A DNA stretch of 16,896 bases from Coemansia sp. RSA 1804 (lineage: Eukaryota; Kickxellomycota; Kickxellomycetes; Kickxellales; Kickxellaceae), in NCBI GenBank assembly GCA_027578815.1, contig JANBTH010000461.1, positions 1 to 16,896 of the forward strand, read 5' to 3'. Both the position numbers and the translations under genes were made by a program. Under the pieces are notes generated by a model. The model searched no databases, was not told the DNA's origin, and worked only from the letters and a program-made list of their open reading frames with translations. Shown one piece after another: positions 1-8,463 of this stretch (positions within the stretch are counted from its first letter, which is position 1; each line of letters begins with the position of its first letter).

Positions 1-696
1 TGCTGACGATGCAGCTGCCGAAGCGCGCTGTACTGCTCGCCAGTGTTCCAGCAGGTTGGCAAACTCCTTTGTGCTGTCCTTGGCCTCTCTCATGCGCTCG
101 ATCTGCGCAGATATTCCTGTGGCCTTTTCAAACGTCCAACCGATCTCCGCAGAGTTCCATAGGCACACAGAGCACGAGAACACAAATGCTGCTCCGTCTG
201 CAGCACCGCTATGGCTGCTGCTGTTGCTGCTGCTGCTTAGCTGGCGTCGGTCGCCCTCAACCACAGACAGGACATGCGTGCATATGGGACATTGGAAGCA
301 ATTTCGTGCACAGCAGTTCTTCTCGCCACGCACACTAGCTGACGGCACATCAAAAAGACAGTTCGGGCAATGGTAGCCGGCTGGCTCCTCAATGACACAT
401 CGCGTGCACCGGAGCTCGCTGCAGTCGTCGCAGTAGTATAAGGACTCAATCGTTGATGCGCAGAGCGGCAGCAGTCGCTTTGCGTGTGTGGCAGAGCTTG
501 GATCTAATGGTGGAATAGCCGGGTTCTTCTCCTTTTCCTGCTTATCGCTCATTTCCACATCCGAATCATCTTCGTCATCCGTGTCGGTTTTCTTCTTTTT
601 GTACGCCCTTGGCATTTCTTTGGTCGCTGCCTGGTCATTCAAGAGGCTGGTGCATGGGCAGTAGTACAAAACAGCTACCATTGCTGGGTCTCCCAT
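1..696 (-). CDS. DCTN4: Dynactin subunit 4 (p62), N-terminal part; gene runs off the left edge
   Basis: The first 232 codons of an uninterrupted minus-strand frame, still open at position 1. The start is the ATG at 696, just downstream of an in-frame TAA; a second ATG at 681 is possible. Seen: an N-terminal YYCPC motif (about residues 11-15), a Lys run and an acidic patch (33-48), then a cysteine-rich block: C89xxC92, C97xxC100, C110xxC113, C128/C129, C133, C136 and C139, and a later C175xxC178. The motifs CDDC, CxRC and YHCPNC with the spacing that follows match the zinc-binding N terminus of dynactin p62, which sits in the pointed-end complex of dynactin, the dynein activator. A helical segment (about 195-225) follows, as in the family. 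The Ser/Asn loop encoded by an AGC repeat (residues 154-161) lies between the two Cys regions. Family assignment is from motif recognition; the C-terminal half is outside the window. Confidence 0.85.
   Translation of the reverse strand, partial: MGDPAMVAVLYYCPCTSLLNDQAATKEMPRAYKKKKTDTDDEDDSDVEMSDKQEKEKNPAIPPLDPSSATHAKRLLPLCASTIESLYYCDDCSELRCTRCVIEEPAGYHCPNCLFDVPSASVRGEKNCCARNCFQCPICTHVLSVVEGDRRQLSSSSNSSSHSGAADGAAFVFSCSVCLWNSAEIGWTFEKATGISAQIERMREAKDSTKEFANLLEHWRAVQRASAAASSA
214..237 (+). repeat. GCT/AGC trinucleotide repeat inside the dynactin p62 gene
   Basis: Eight triplets, seven GCT and one GTT on the plus strand, in phase with the minus-strand frame. They encode four Ser, one Asn and three Ser (residues 154-161) in a loop between zinc-binding cysteines. 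The codon-aligned purity suggests a recently expanded, possibly length-variable microsatellite. Confidence 0.8.
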
Positions 697-926
697 GTTC
701 TCTTACGAGGATGCTAATGTACAGCCGTGAGAGGCAATTGATTGAAGAGAAAATAAGAATAAATACAACAAGAATAAAGAAAGATTCAAGCTGCGCATAG
801 CCCAAAGAGTGCGAAAGCGGAAGAGAAAGGTAAGAGATGTTTACCATTTTGTTCTTCAGCCGGAAAAAAATCTACGGATCTTCTAAGCATATCTGGATCA
901 CGGAGAACGAATCAGCCCAACAACCT

Positions 927-2276
927 CTACACTAGCTGATCGACCATTCTGCCGATCGCAAGCGCCGCCGTCAGCCCTGGGCTCTCGATGCCTACAAGGT
1001 TGACAAATCCCGGAAACCCGTCGGCCGACTCTTCTTGGACAACAAAGTCCCGGAAGGCGCCGCCCGGGCTCTGGAGCTTTGGACGGATCCCCGCATATGC
1101 CGCGCTCAGGTCGGCCATCCCGATGCCAGGCAAGTACTGCGCAATGGAGCAGGCGGTGGTTTCCAGGAGCGCTGGGTCGTTGCTGGTAGAATAGTCTGTG
1201 TTTGACGACACCCACTCAAGATCGGGCCCAAATCGCATAGATCCACCCAGATCAATTGTCAGATGTGTGCCCAGCGAGGTGATTTCTTTGTCGGGAACTG
1301 GGTAGACCAGCCGCCCCACGCGGATCGACGACTCGTGCGGCGTATACATATAGTATCTCCCCTTGGCAAAGTGCAGGCGGTACCGCGTGTGCCACGGATG
1401 CGCCATGTCAGGTACAAGCAGCCCCGCGATGCGGTCTGCCCAGAGTCCTGCCGCATTAACCACGACGCCAGCACTCAGGGCCATAAACGGTGTATCTGGG
1501 TCATTTGTCGCTATAAGGACCCGATAGCCGCCAGCGCTCCTGCGGTTCTTTCCGGAGCCGGTGCCATCCCCAACTCCATCAGCGCTGATTGCTACCACGC
1601 ATGAGCTGGTGGCAAGATCGCCGCCATTATCTACGATGTCCCCGTGCAGCGCTGCCATAAATGAGTGCGAGTCTACAATTCCAGACGTCGGACTGACAAG
1701 CACTTCCTTCTCCGCATGCACCTGGGGCTCGATGCGACGTGCCTGGCTCCCGCTGATGATCTCCGCCGGAACACCGATGTTCCTACAGTGCGCTTCCAGA
1801 GCATGCAGGTACTCAGCCTGGGCATCGTTTTGCGCAATCACCCATTTCCCAACCTTCTTGTGCGGCACATTGTGGCGGGTGCAGTACTCATACAGCGCAT
1901 TCTTGCCTTCAATGCATAGCCGTGTGCGCAGCGAGTCTGGCGGATAGTAGATCCCTGCATGGATCACCTCGCTGTTGCGTGAGCTTGTTTCCATTCCAAG
2001 CTGCTCGTTCTTTTCGACAACAAGCGTGCTAGTCCCCGTGCGCTGCGATAGCTGCCGCCCAACCGCCAGTCCAACTACGCCCGCTCCTATTACAAGGTGG
2101 TCAACAGCTGTTGTATCCTCGCTTCCTATACTTGCCAGCTTCTCTCGAGCCTCAGCTGGGCTGATTCTGTGTGTAGGAGTGCTCGAATAATGGCTTTTTG
2201 CTACCATGCGTCGAAGCTCGCCCATCAAGTGGATCGAGGCTTTCTGCCAGCCAGCTTGCTGCCGAGCCCAAAGCAT
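927..2276 (-). CDS. L2HGDH: FAD-dependent L-2-hydroxyglutarate dehydrogenase, probably mitochondrial
   Basis: A 449-residue intronless frame. The FAD-binding Rossmann motif GAGVVG is at residues 64-69. It is followed by the family signature SSRNSEVIHAGIYY (98-111), a YPVPDKE block near the middle of the C-terminal half, and a C-terminal FAD-contact motif GIESPGLTA (429-437). This order is that of the DAO-superfamily L-2-hydroxyglutarate dehydrogenase/oxidase group (human protein about 463 residues). Known role of the family: oxidation of the metabolic by-product L-2-hydroxyglutarate to 2-oxoglutarate, passing electrons to the quinone pool. The first 50 residues are basic and poor in acids, consistent with a mitochondrial presequence. 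Starts at M1 (2276), M18 (2225) or M24 are possible. An out-of-frame ATG five bases upstream of M1 opens a short ORF that ends exactly on M18. Substrate is inferred from similarity; another FAD oxidase of the DAO fold is the main alternative. Confidence 0.82.
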   Translation of the reverse strand: MLWARQQAGWQKASIHLMGELRRMVAKSHYSSTPTHRISPAEAREKLASIGSEDTTAVDHLVIGAGVVGLAVGRQLSQRTGTSTLVVEKNEQLGMETSSRNSEVIHAGIYYPPDSLRTRLCIEGKNALYEYCTRHNVPHKKVGKWVIAQNDAQAEYLHALEAHCRNIGVPAEIISGSQARRIEPQVHAEKEVLVSPTSGIVDSHSFMAALHGDIVDNGGDLATSSCVVAISADGVGDGTGSGKNRRSAGGYRVLIATNDPDTPFMALSAGVVVNAAGLWADRIAGLLVPDMAHPWHTRYRLHFAKGRYYMYTPHESSIRVGRLVYPVPDKEITSLGTHLTIDLGGSMRFGPDLEWVSSNTDYSTSNDPALLETTACSIAQYLPGIGMADLSAAYAGIRPKLQSPGGAFRDFVVQEESADGFPGFVNLVGIESPGLTAALAIGRMVDQLV

Positions 2277-2281
2277 CTCAT
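2225..2281 (-). promoter_or_regulatory. Overlapping upstream ORF with UGAUG stop-start junction
   Basis: An ATG at 2281, five bases before the main ATG of the dehydrogenase (2276) and in another frame, opens an 18-codon ORF. Its TGA occupies 2227-2225. The A of that stop is also the A of the in-frame ATG for residue M18 (TGATG). If translated, it would favour initiation or reinitiation at M18 over M1. Both ATGs and the overlap are seen directly; any regulatory effect is inference, and depends on the transcript starting upstream of 2281. Confidence 0.4.
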
Positions 2282-2456
2282 CTATTGAGTCGTCAGAGAA
2301 AAACTATACTCTTTCACTAATAGCTGGGAAATATTGTAGTTTATGAAATAGGCAAAACAGCGAAAGAGAGAAATGAAGTAAAGAAAGAACAAGGCAGAAA
2401 AGGCCCCCCCTCATCCACCAACGCCAATTAAGAGAAAAGAGAAATGATCATGCATT

Positions 2457-3704
2457 TTATACGGAGACAGCGGCAATCAGGGTGTCGTTCTCAGACACGG
2501 CGCTTTGGAGGGCCTGAGCCAGATCAGCAATCAGATCATCCGCATCCTCCACACCCACCGACAGACGGATGAGATTTTCGGTGATGCCCAGCTCATTGCG
2601 CTCCTCGGGTGCCAGGCCCGCGTGCGTCATGCGCGCAGGAAGCTCCGCCAGGCTCTCGACGCCGCCAAGGCTTTCGGCCAGAGTGAACAACCGTGTGCGC
2701 TGCAGGAAGCGGTCGGCTGTGTTGGTGTCTCCCTTGATCCGGAAGGAAACCATTCCGCCGAATCCGCGCATCTGCCGCTTGGCCAGTCCGTGCTGCGGGT
2801 GCGATGGCAGACCAGGATATATCACGCTATCAACCAGCGGCGACTGCTCAAGGAACTCGGCTACCAGCTGGGCATTGTGCGCGTGCTGACGCATCCGCAG
2901 ATGCAGCGTCTTGATCCCGCGCTGTGCCTGGTAGCAATCAAACGGCGATGGAACCGCACCGATGGCGTTCTGGAGAAAGCGGATCTTGGACGCCAGCGCA
3001 TCGTTGTTGGTAGCTGCCACGCCCATGACCACGTCGGAGTGGCCGTTGATATACTTTGTGGCCGAATGCACAACAATATCGGCGCCCAGGTCCAGCGGGC
3101 TCTGGAAGTACGGCGACAAGAAGGTGTTGTCCACCGCAACATACAGCCCAGCCGAGTGCGCAATCTCGACCAGCGCTGCAATATCCACCAGCCGCAGCGT
3201 CGGATTAGTGGGCGTCTCCACCCACACCAGCCGCGTGTTTTCGCGCAGGTGGTCGCGCAGCCGATCAACATCAGCCAGATCAACAAAGGTCGTCTCGATA
3301 CCCACGCTGTGCGCCACCTTGTTGAGGTACCGATGCGTGCCGCCATAGACGTCGTTCACGCTGATCACGTGTGAGCCTGGCGCAAGGGTGTTGAGGATCG
3401 TCGCTGTGGTCGCCGAGCCAGACGAGAACGCAAATCCATGCTTGCCGCGCTCCAATGCAGCAATCGCCGTTTCCAGGTTGGCGCGATTCGGGTTGTCCGA
3501 CCGGGAGTACTCGTACACAAAGTCACCGACCGCCTTCTGCTTGAATGTCGTAGACAGCGAAAGCGGCGGAATGACGGCTCCTGTGGCCGCATCTGGCTCT
3601 GCTCCGGCGTGGATTGCCAGCGTGCCGAATCCGTACTTTGCTGGGGTCACAGCAATCCCCTCGTCGCTGCTTCCAAAGCGTGCTGTTGCGTTTGCTGGCG
3701 ACAT
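2457..3704 (-). CDS. CYS3: Cystathionine gamma-lyase (PLP-dependent)
   Basis: A 415-residue protein of the Cys/Met-metabolism PLP family, cutting cystathionine to cysteine, 2-oxobutyrate and ammonia in the reverse transsulfuration route (cytosolic). Seen: SLSTTFKQ (49-56), YEYSRSDNPNR (64-74) with the phosphate-binding Tyr and Arg, SSGSATTATIL (94-104), GDVYGGTHRY-like block (117-126), the cofactor aspartate in VDNTFLSPY (191-199), the Schiff-base lysine K217 in SATKYINGHSD, RLFTLAESLGGVESL (338-352) and the C-terminal IRLSVGVED (379-387). The match to yeast Cys3 runs from end to end; yeast Cys3 is about 394 residues. The start at 3704 is the first ATG; the open frame continues about 85 codons upstream without any ATG, so longer products would need a non-AUG start. 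No intron is needed. Cystathionine beta-lyase or gamma-synthase are less likely given the C-terminal motif. Confidence 0.95.
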   Translation of the reverse strand: MSPANATARFGSSDEGIAVTPAKYGFGTLAIHAGAEPDAATGAVIPPLSLSTTFKQKAVGDFVYEYSRSDNPNRANLETAIAALERGKHGFAFSSGSATTATILNTLAPGSHVISVNDVYGGTHRYLNKVAHSVGIETTFVDLADVDRLRDHLRENTRLVWVETPTNPTLRLVDIAALVEIAHSAGLYVAVDNTFLSPYFQSPLDLGADIVVHSATKYINGHSDVVMGVAATNNDALASKIRFLQNAIGAVPSPFDCYQAQRGIKTLHLRMRQHAHNAQLVAEFLEQSPLVDSVIYPGLPSHPQHGLAKRQMRGFGGMVSFRIKGDTNTADRFLQRTRLFTLAESLGGVESLAELPARMTHAGLAPEERNELGITENLIRLSVGVEDADDLIADLAQALQSAVSENDTLIAAVSV

Positions 3705-3966
3705 TGCTAGTTGTTCAGGCAAAGTAAGAAGTGTATAGTCTGCGGTTAGTTTGTTGACTAGCTGGCTACGTGTAGTACCAAAGTGGCAGGATGCAGAACT
3801 AAAAATAAGAGATATTTCTGTGGCAACAGAGGCTTCGCACTGCTCGCTTGTACGAAGATGAGATGAAAGAGTGGAAGAAAGAGAAGAAAAGAAAAGCAAG
3901 GTCTGGGCTGTTGGTGTTTGAGACAGAACAGATGTAGAAGACAAGGAATGCCAGCCCTCTTAAATA
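3705..3966 (-). promoter_or_regulatory. Long AUG-free 5' leader of CYS3 with TATA-like element
   Basis: No ATG occurs on the minus strand between 3705 and 3958. The stretch about 3840-3930 is pyrimidine-rich on the coding strand, a typical fungal transcription-start context. A TATA-like TATTTAAG lies at 3966-3959, which would give a leader of roughly 200 nt or more. The leader is open in the CYS3 frame until a TAA at 3962-3960. Element assignment is tentative. Confidence 0.35.
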
Positions 3967-4032
3967 CTATTTTTGGGACAAGAATGGCGGAATTGCGCTA
4001 GGGAGCCGGAAATTGCAGTGGCTGTATTTTAC

Positions 4033-4057
4033 TGCCACTTTATGGCACTGTTGGCAA
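4033..4057. promoter_or_regulatory. TGCCA inverted repeat plus third TGGCA half-site upstream of CYS3
   Basis: TGCCA (4033-4037), five spacer bases and TGGCA (4043-4047) form a perfect inverted repeat. A third copy, TTGGCAA, follows at 4051-4057. The cluster lies about 330-350 bases upstream of the CYS3 ATG, a plausible site for a dimeric factor. It does not match the sulfur-regulator sites I know (Cbf1 CACGTG, Met31/32, Neurospora CYS3), so it is an unassigned candidate. Confidence 0.25.
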
Positions 4058-5242
4058 GTACGTAGTGCGTTGGACGGTGCTGAAGACGCAATTTGTGTTA
4101 CTCTTTTACCGATCCTTTTTTTTCCCAAGGTGTGCATCCAATTTTTTTATTTTCGGTCGCATGGGAATTTTCTTTGCCATTACAAATCCAACTTTTTTTA
4201 CCAGAAAAAGCCCACTTGGTCACATGCAGACACCACATCCAGCGCCTCCTTTTCAAAGACTACGCAAGCGACAAACTATTGTTGAGCCATTCTCTTGCTC
4301 TTTTCGATTTGTAATCTGGTGTGGCATGTTCTGGATCTTGTCTTTTTTCATTGCATATACTTTTTTGCAAAAACGTCTTCCTTTTATGCACTTTAAAAGC
4401 ACGCAATCGTCCTGGCCGCTCATAGGACGGATATGGCGCACGCTTCTCCTAGCTGCACAACGATGACGAATCTCGTCGTTTCTCTTTTTTCCCCGACGCT
4501 CCTTCTCCCCCCACACACATCCTCCTGTTAAAACCATTCGTTCATTCTGAGACTCTGGCGCTGATTCGTTTTAATCTCCCGCTTGTGCCATGCAAGGGAC
4601 TTATTGCCCATCTATCATAAAGCAATTGCGACATTTACTCTCATCAAAATCAGCTTCTCACTCTCCTGTTAGCCAGGAACTAAACCAGAAACACTGGCAA
4701 GTGCATTGGCCGGCATGCGACATGTCAAGATTTTATCTAATTGTTCAAGTATGCCGACTGATGCATCAGACATCCCTAATGCGTCACAAACGTTTTTCTA
4801 AAAGAATCAACAAGTATTGCTTAGGAATACATTTTTGGCGTGACAAGCAACCAGCTGAAGCGACTGCGCTTCCATGTATGTATCTCACCATCGGTGCCTC
4901 CGCTTGCATGCTTGCCAACAGAACATTTCCGCCTTTTAGATTTTTCTTTGATTATTGTCATAAAGTTCCTTTCAAGCATCGCAAAAGCTGTCTACCAGCT
5001 TTCACGATATGGCGCTTAAAAATGTGCCAGCACAACAGCCACTACTAGTGCAAAGGATATAGTATTCGGACTTTTGGACTTTTACACAATGCTATATGCT
5101 ATATTCCGGCAGTTTCGCAATATATCTAGATTTACAAACAAAACAACAAAATATTGACGACTAGCGAAGCCCCGTTTTATCTCTATTTCCGCATGTGTTG
5201 AAAACCATCCCATGTATATCACAATCACCAAAAGCAGATATA

Positions 5243-5265
5243 TACCTACAGATATATTATAGGTA
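5243..5265 (-). other. Inverted repeat / possible stem-loop in the DCP2 3'UTR
   Basis: TACCTA (5243-5248) and TAGGTA (5260-5265) are perfect complements separated by 11 AT-rich bases. The element lies 33-55 bases downstream of the DCP2 stop, so it is probably in the 3'UTR. A six-pair stem is short; a function is inference only. Confidence 0.3.
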
Positions 5266-5297
5266 GCAGGTGCGAAAGCCGTTTTGGCATAATAAAC

Positions 5298-6632
5298 TCA
5301 CACACCATGGGTCGCCCTGTATGCTGTCATGATTCGTTGTGTATCAAAAGAAAAGCTACCTAGCACGGACTGCCCATTCACAGCACCCTTATCGTTCTGC
5401 GCTAATGTTGATGTTAGTCCGGGTTGTCTGACAATATTCGAACTAGGTGCAGCAGCTTTGTCTTTCTGCCCGCTTCCCACCAACGTCTGCAAAAGCAAAG
5501 CCGATCCGGCACTAGATGCGTTACTATTAGCGGTAAAGGCAGTTCTCGGCAACGAGTCCGCGCCTCCACCATCTGAATCATCGAGCGCCCGCTGTTTGCC
5601 AATCGCTTTAAACAGATCCTGTACAGACATTACGTTGGACCCATTCTCAAAAGGAACCGTAGATCCGGACCTAGAACCATCAAAATCAGTGTTATTAGCG
5701 CCTGGGGCCTGCACAGGCGGTCTCCCATCAGGGTTGACAACAACGGCAGGCATCCCAATCTTTTCTGGATGTCTCGACACCCACGTCTTAATCTTTTTGA
5801 TAAACGGCTTGATTAGATAGTAGCGATGCTCTTTGTCAGCAGGTGATTTTGACGCCTGATAGTTGTTACTTTGGATACGGTCAGACTTGCCTCCACATGG
5901 GAGATCCTCAATCCAGTGCCATTGAACTTGACTGATTTCCTTTCTTGTCGTGGGTACAAACTCTGTGCTCTCCGATATGCCTGTGATTATATATAGAACA
6001 ACCTTCTGGTCCATCTGCGTAATCTCAATCCTGTGCTTCTCAACCAAATATGGCAGAATATCAAATCCTGTTTCCTCTATAACCTCACGCTGTGCACACT
6101 GCCATTCGGGCTCGTCTTTATTGATTTTACCGCGCGGGAATCCCCAGCTTGCACGCGAGTTCCACCCTTTTACAAGCAGCACCTTGTTAAGCGCCGGATT
6201 CAGGATAATCGCACCACAGACAGGAACCTTGAACTTGTAGTCCAAAAAAGTTTGGTACGCTGTTTCTGAATCGTGTGCCCACTGAGATAGCAATGGGCAA
6301 TGCTTAAACATTCGTCCCGCAAACGTTTTTAGCGTCATAGATGGGAGGGACGTATTCTCCTCTCTGACAAAGTCCTCGTAAAACCAGTGTGCTTGCTCTA
6401 TCTGAAAACAAATTCGTGCAATCTCCTGTAGCTCCTCCTCTGGAACATTAATAATAAACCGACTACACGAAAGCACAACACGGAAAATACCGAAATTAGA
6501 ATATTAGCACTATCCAGAAGAGACACAGGAAGCTACTGCTGCGCAAACCAGCCAATTCTGCCTTTTTGTGCCATACGATGGTTACCTAGCCAAGTCGTCC
6601 ATAACCTCGGCAAATGTAGCGTCTTCAAACAT
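5298..6632 (-). CDS. DCP2: mRNA decapping enzyme Dcp2 (two exons)
   Basis: Two exons joined: 6632-6586 (47 nt) and 6462-5298, giving 403 residues. Splicing across 6585-6463 (GTAACC...GTGTAG) joins MDDLA to SRFIINVPEEEL, the conserved Dcp2 N terminus. Without it the frame has no ATG start. Seen: the all-helical regulatory domain (about 1-95) with RICFQIEQAHWFYEDF (32-47), the Nudix domain with GFPRGK, and a complete Nudix box G127x5Ex7REVIEETG148 with catalytic glutamates E142, E145 and E146. The tail after residue 260 is Ser/Gly/Asn-rich and probably disordered. It carries leucine-rich short motifs (SALLLQTLV, 336-344) like those that bind Edc3 in yeast, and a terminal SFSFDTQRIMTAY (385-397). 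Known role: removes the m7G cap from mRNA in the 5'-3' decay pathway with Dcp1 in P-bodies. The Edc3 link is inference. Confidence 0.95.
6463..6585 (-). other. DCP2 intron 1
   Basis: A 123-nt intron with 5' GTAACC and 3' GTGTAG, phase 2, splitting a Ser codon (AG|T). Two CTAAT branch-point-like motifs lie at 6507-6503 and 6499-6495, about 33-45 bases before the acceptor. Support is the perfect restoration of the conserved DLxSRFIINVP sequence. Confidence 0.9.
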
Positions 6633-6939
6633 ATTTAATGCGCTCTGTGTGAGAAAAATATAAATTTAAACCTATAAAGTACTAAAAAAAAAAGAACTGA
6701 CGAAATTCAGGGAAAAGAAAGGGAAAAGAAAGACAGGCCGGCTTTTGGGGGTTGGTGTGGTTTTCTGGATACAGCGCTTTTGCAAACATCTCGGCTTTGA
6801 GAACAAAAGCGAGCATACGCACAGAATAAATTACTATTTAAATTCTTTTGCACATATTATTATTGTTATATCATCTCACAAAAGAAACGTTACCGAAATG
6901 GTTGTGGTAATTAGGGCGGTATAGGAATAAAGCAAAGCG
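6633..6939. other. Short intergenic region, DCP2 promoter and Ste50-like gene 3' end
   Basis: About 300 bases of AT-rich DNA with A-runs near 6685-6695. It holds the DCP2 5' leader/promoter and the downstream end of the Ste50-like gene. No gene or clear regulatory motif was recognised. Confidence 0.5.
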
Positions 6940-8463
6940 CTAGATTTTTTCAAACTCGTGTTGTGAGGAGCTAACGGCAGCTAATATCGAGGCAGAGTTT
7001 CCTGATTTCAATGATGGGAGCTCAAGAGACGACGACGACGTATTAGTATGATCCAGTGAGAAAACACTTAACCGGGAACCAGCACTGGCACTGCCGCTGG
7101 CACTTCCAGTCTTATTAATGTTGCTGGCAGTGGCGGTATTGATGGTGACTGTGTTCGATGCAGCACCATTGGCGCCGCCGCTGCCGTCGGCTATGGATGC
7201 AATGCTTGTACCCTTCTTTTTAAGCACAAAAACGGGTGACTCGCCTGCGTCCTTTAGCTGCTGGAACAGGTGGAGGGGCTTTTCATCGAGGGAGAGAATG
7301 CGTTCAACTTTGCCCTTGGATGACTGAGTTCCGTACTGGATGCACAGGGTGTAGTTGTGCCATGCATCGTCAATATGGTACTTTTTAAGAGCGTGCGGGA
7401 GGATTGTGCTGCATGGGTCATCGGCGGATATACGGAAGCTCTTGTATGCCTCGTTTTCTCGTTGCAGCGCGTTGTCACCGTAGACGCGGATATGTGGGGT
7501 GACGGGAGTCTGCGATGTGGGGCTGGTTCCGGCGTTGAGTCCGGGAAGCAGAAGCGACGAGGACCCAAACCCTGAAACAGCAGACGACGGGCTCGGACTC
7601 TGTACAGCAGACAAAGGCGCTGTTGAAAGCATGCCTGGATGTCCGTTTTGTGCACTTGATGGCACAGCCTTAGCTTTGCCGTCGGCAGGATGGCGGAGGT
7701 CGTGATCAGCAGATGGCTGGTTCTTGCGCGTGACAACGACAGTGCCAGAGAACGGATCGTTTGACTGGCGCGTCAACACGGGAAGCGGCTTGTTTTCAAG
7801 GATGCTTAGTCTGTAGATACGTTGCATGTCGTTGCGTATCATGGCTACTTCAGAAGACAGGGTGGTGATATCGTCCATAATACGCGAAATACTTTCGTCA
7901 GTCTGCTGCTTCTGCTTGCGCTGAAACGAGCTCCCATGCGTATAGCCAGGCTCGACATCGACGGTCTGAGGCACATAGCTGTCAGATGTGATCGGGACGT
8001 CGTGCTGCAGCTTGAGAAAGTATATAGACTTTAGTACCAGCAGCCGCTTACCAAGCGCCCGAATTCCCAGGTCTCTTAAGGACTCGTGATCCAGGTTTAT
8101 CAGAACTTCGCCGTCAATAGCATTCTCTACAAAGGCAAGACCGCTTTATTGAATAGCATAAATTCAATGGTAGCAAAGGCAACGAAGAAAAGTTCAGCAA
8201 TTGTAAAATAGAAAATACAGCTTAACACTGTTTCCAGCAGAGACACCTTTCTCTTCCTGTTGCTCTCTTGGGTGCATGTGTTTGGAATTGAAATGTTGTA
8301 TAGTCCCGACAAACAGGGCGACAAATTATTATAACTCGGTAACCACTCAGGCTACCGCCATTACCAGCAATCTACCTTTGATAGTGTCGTCGTAGCCGGG
8401 AAAGCCATTCTGGTTGAACCAACGAACGACCCTTGTCACATCCCAATCGGCTACTGGCTCCAT
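6940..8463 (-). CDS. STE50: Ste50-like MAPK-pathway adaptor (SAM and RA domains, two exons)
   Basis: Exons 8463-8376 and 8126-6940 give 424 residues. Splicing joins GYDDTIK to ENAIDGEVL, completing a SAM domain (about 6-70) with DWDVTRVVRWF, GFPGY, and LRDLGIRALGKRLLVLKSI. A probable coiled coil follows (106-140), then a Ser/Pro/Gly linker, and a Ras-association domain (about 241-334) with IRVYGDN, YKSFRIS, ILPHALKKY and PVFVLKKKG. The tail (335-424) is Ser/Asn/Gly-rich and ends LEF-free in EFEKI. SAM plus RA without an SH3 domain is the layout of yeast Ste50, which tethers a Ste11-type MAPKKK through its SAM domain and binds membrane GTPases or Opy2 through its RA domain, in pheromone, filamentation and osmostress signalling. 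The ATG at 8463 directly precedes the SAM domain; an upstream coding exon cannot be excluded because an acceptor-like ACACAG lies just before it. Function is from domain layout. Confidence 0.82.
8127..8375 (-). other. Intron 1 of the Ste50-like gene
   Basis: A 249-nt intron with 5' GTAGAT and 3' TTTGTAG, phase 1 (G|AG giving Glu30). A CTGAA branch-like motif lies about 60 bases before the acceptor. The join restores a continuous SAM domain. It is about twice the length of the DCP2 intron and includes a 65-codon frame (8324-8127) that I take as chance. Confidence 0.85.

Larger units (their letters stand above)
3967..5297. other. Long intergenic region between CYS3 and DCP2
   Basis: About 1.3 kb with no recognisable gene on either strand. 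It is AT-rich with many T-runs (for example 4119-4130, 4141-4148 and 4193-4200). It must hold the CYS3 promoter (right to left) and the DCP2 3' end. Plus-strand ORFs at 4065-4466 and 4590-5048 encode Phe/Cys/His-rich sequences that look like translated non-coding DNA. No tRNA, rRNA or snRNA signature was recognised. Confidence 0.55.

Noticed and set aside
2505..3374. 289-codon plus-strand ORF
   Set aside because: Antisense to CYS3; a by-product of the GC-rich codon usage of a well-conserved gene, with no recognisable domain.
3705..3944. 495-residue form of cystathionine gamma-lyase starting at 3944
   Set aside because: The codon there is TTG, not ATG. The 415-residue form from 3704 matches the family length. 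Kept only as a finding on the open leader.
4065..5048. Two plus-strand ORFs (133 and 152 codons) in the same frame
   Set aside because: Phe/Cys/His-rich composition typical of translated T-rich spacer, separated by a stop and 123 bases, no family recognised. Mentioned only as part of the long spacer.
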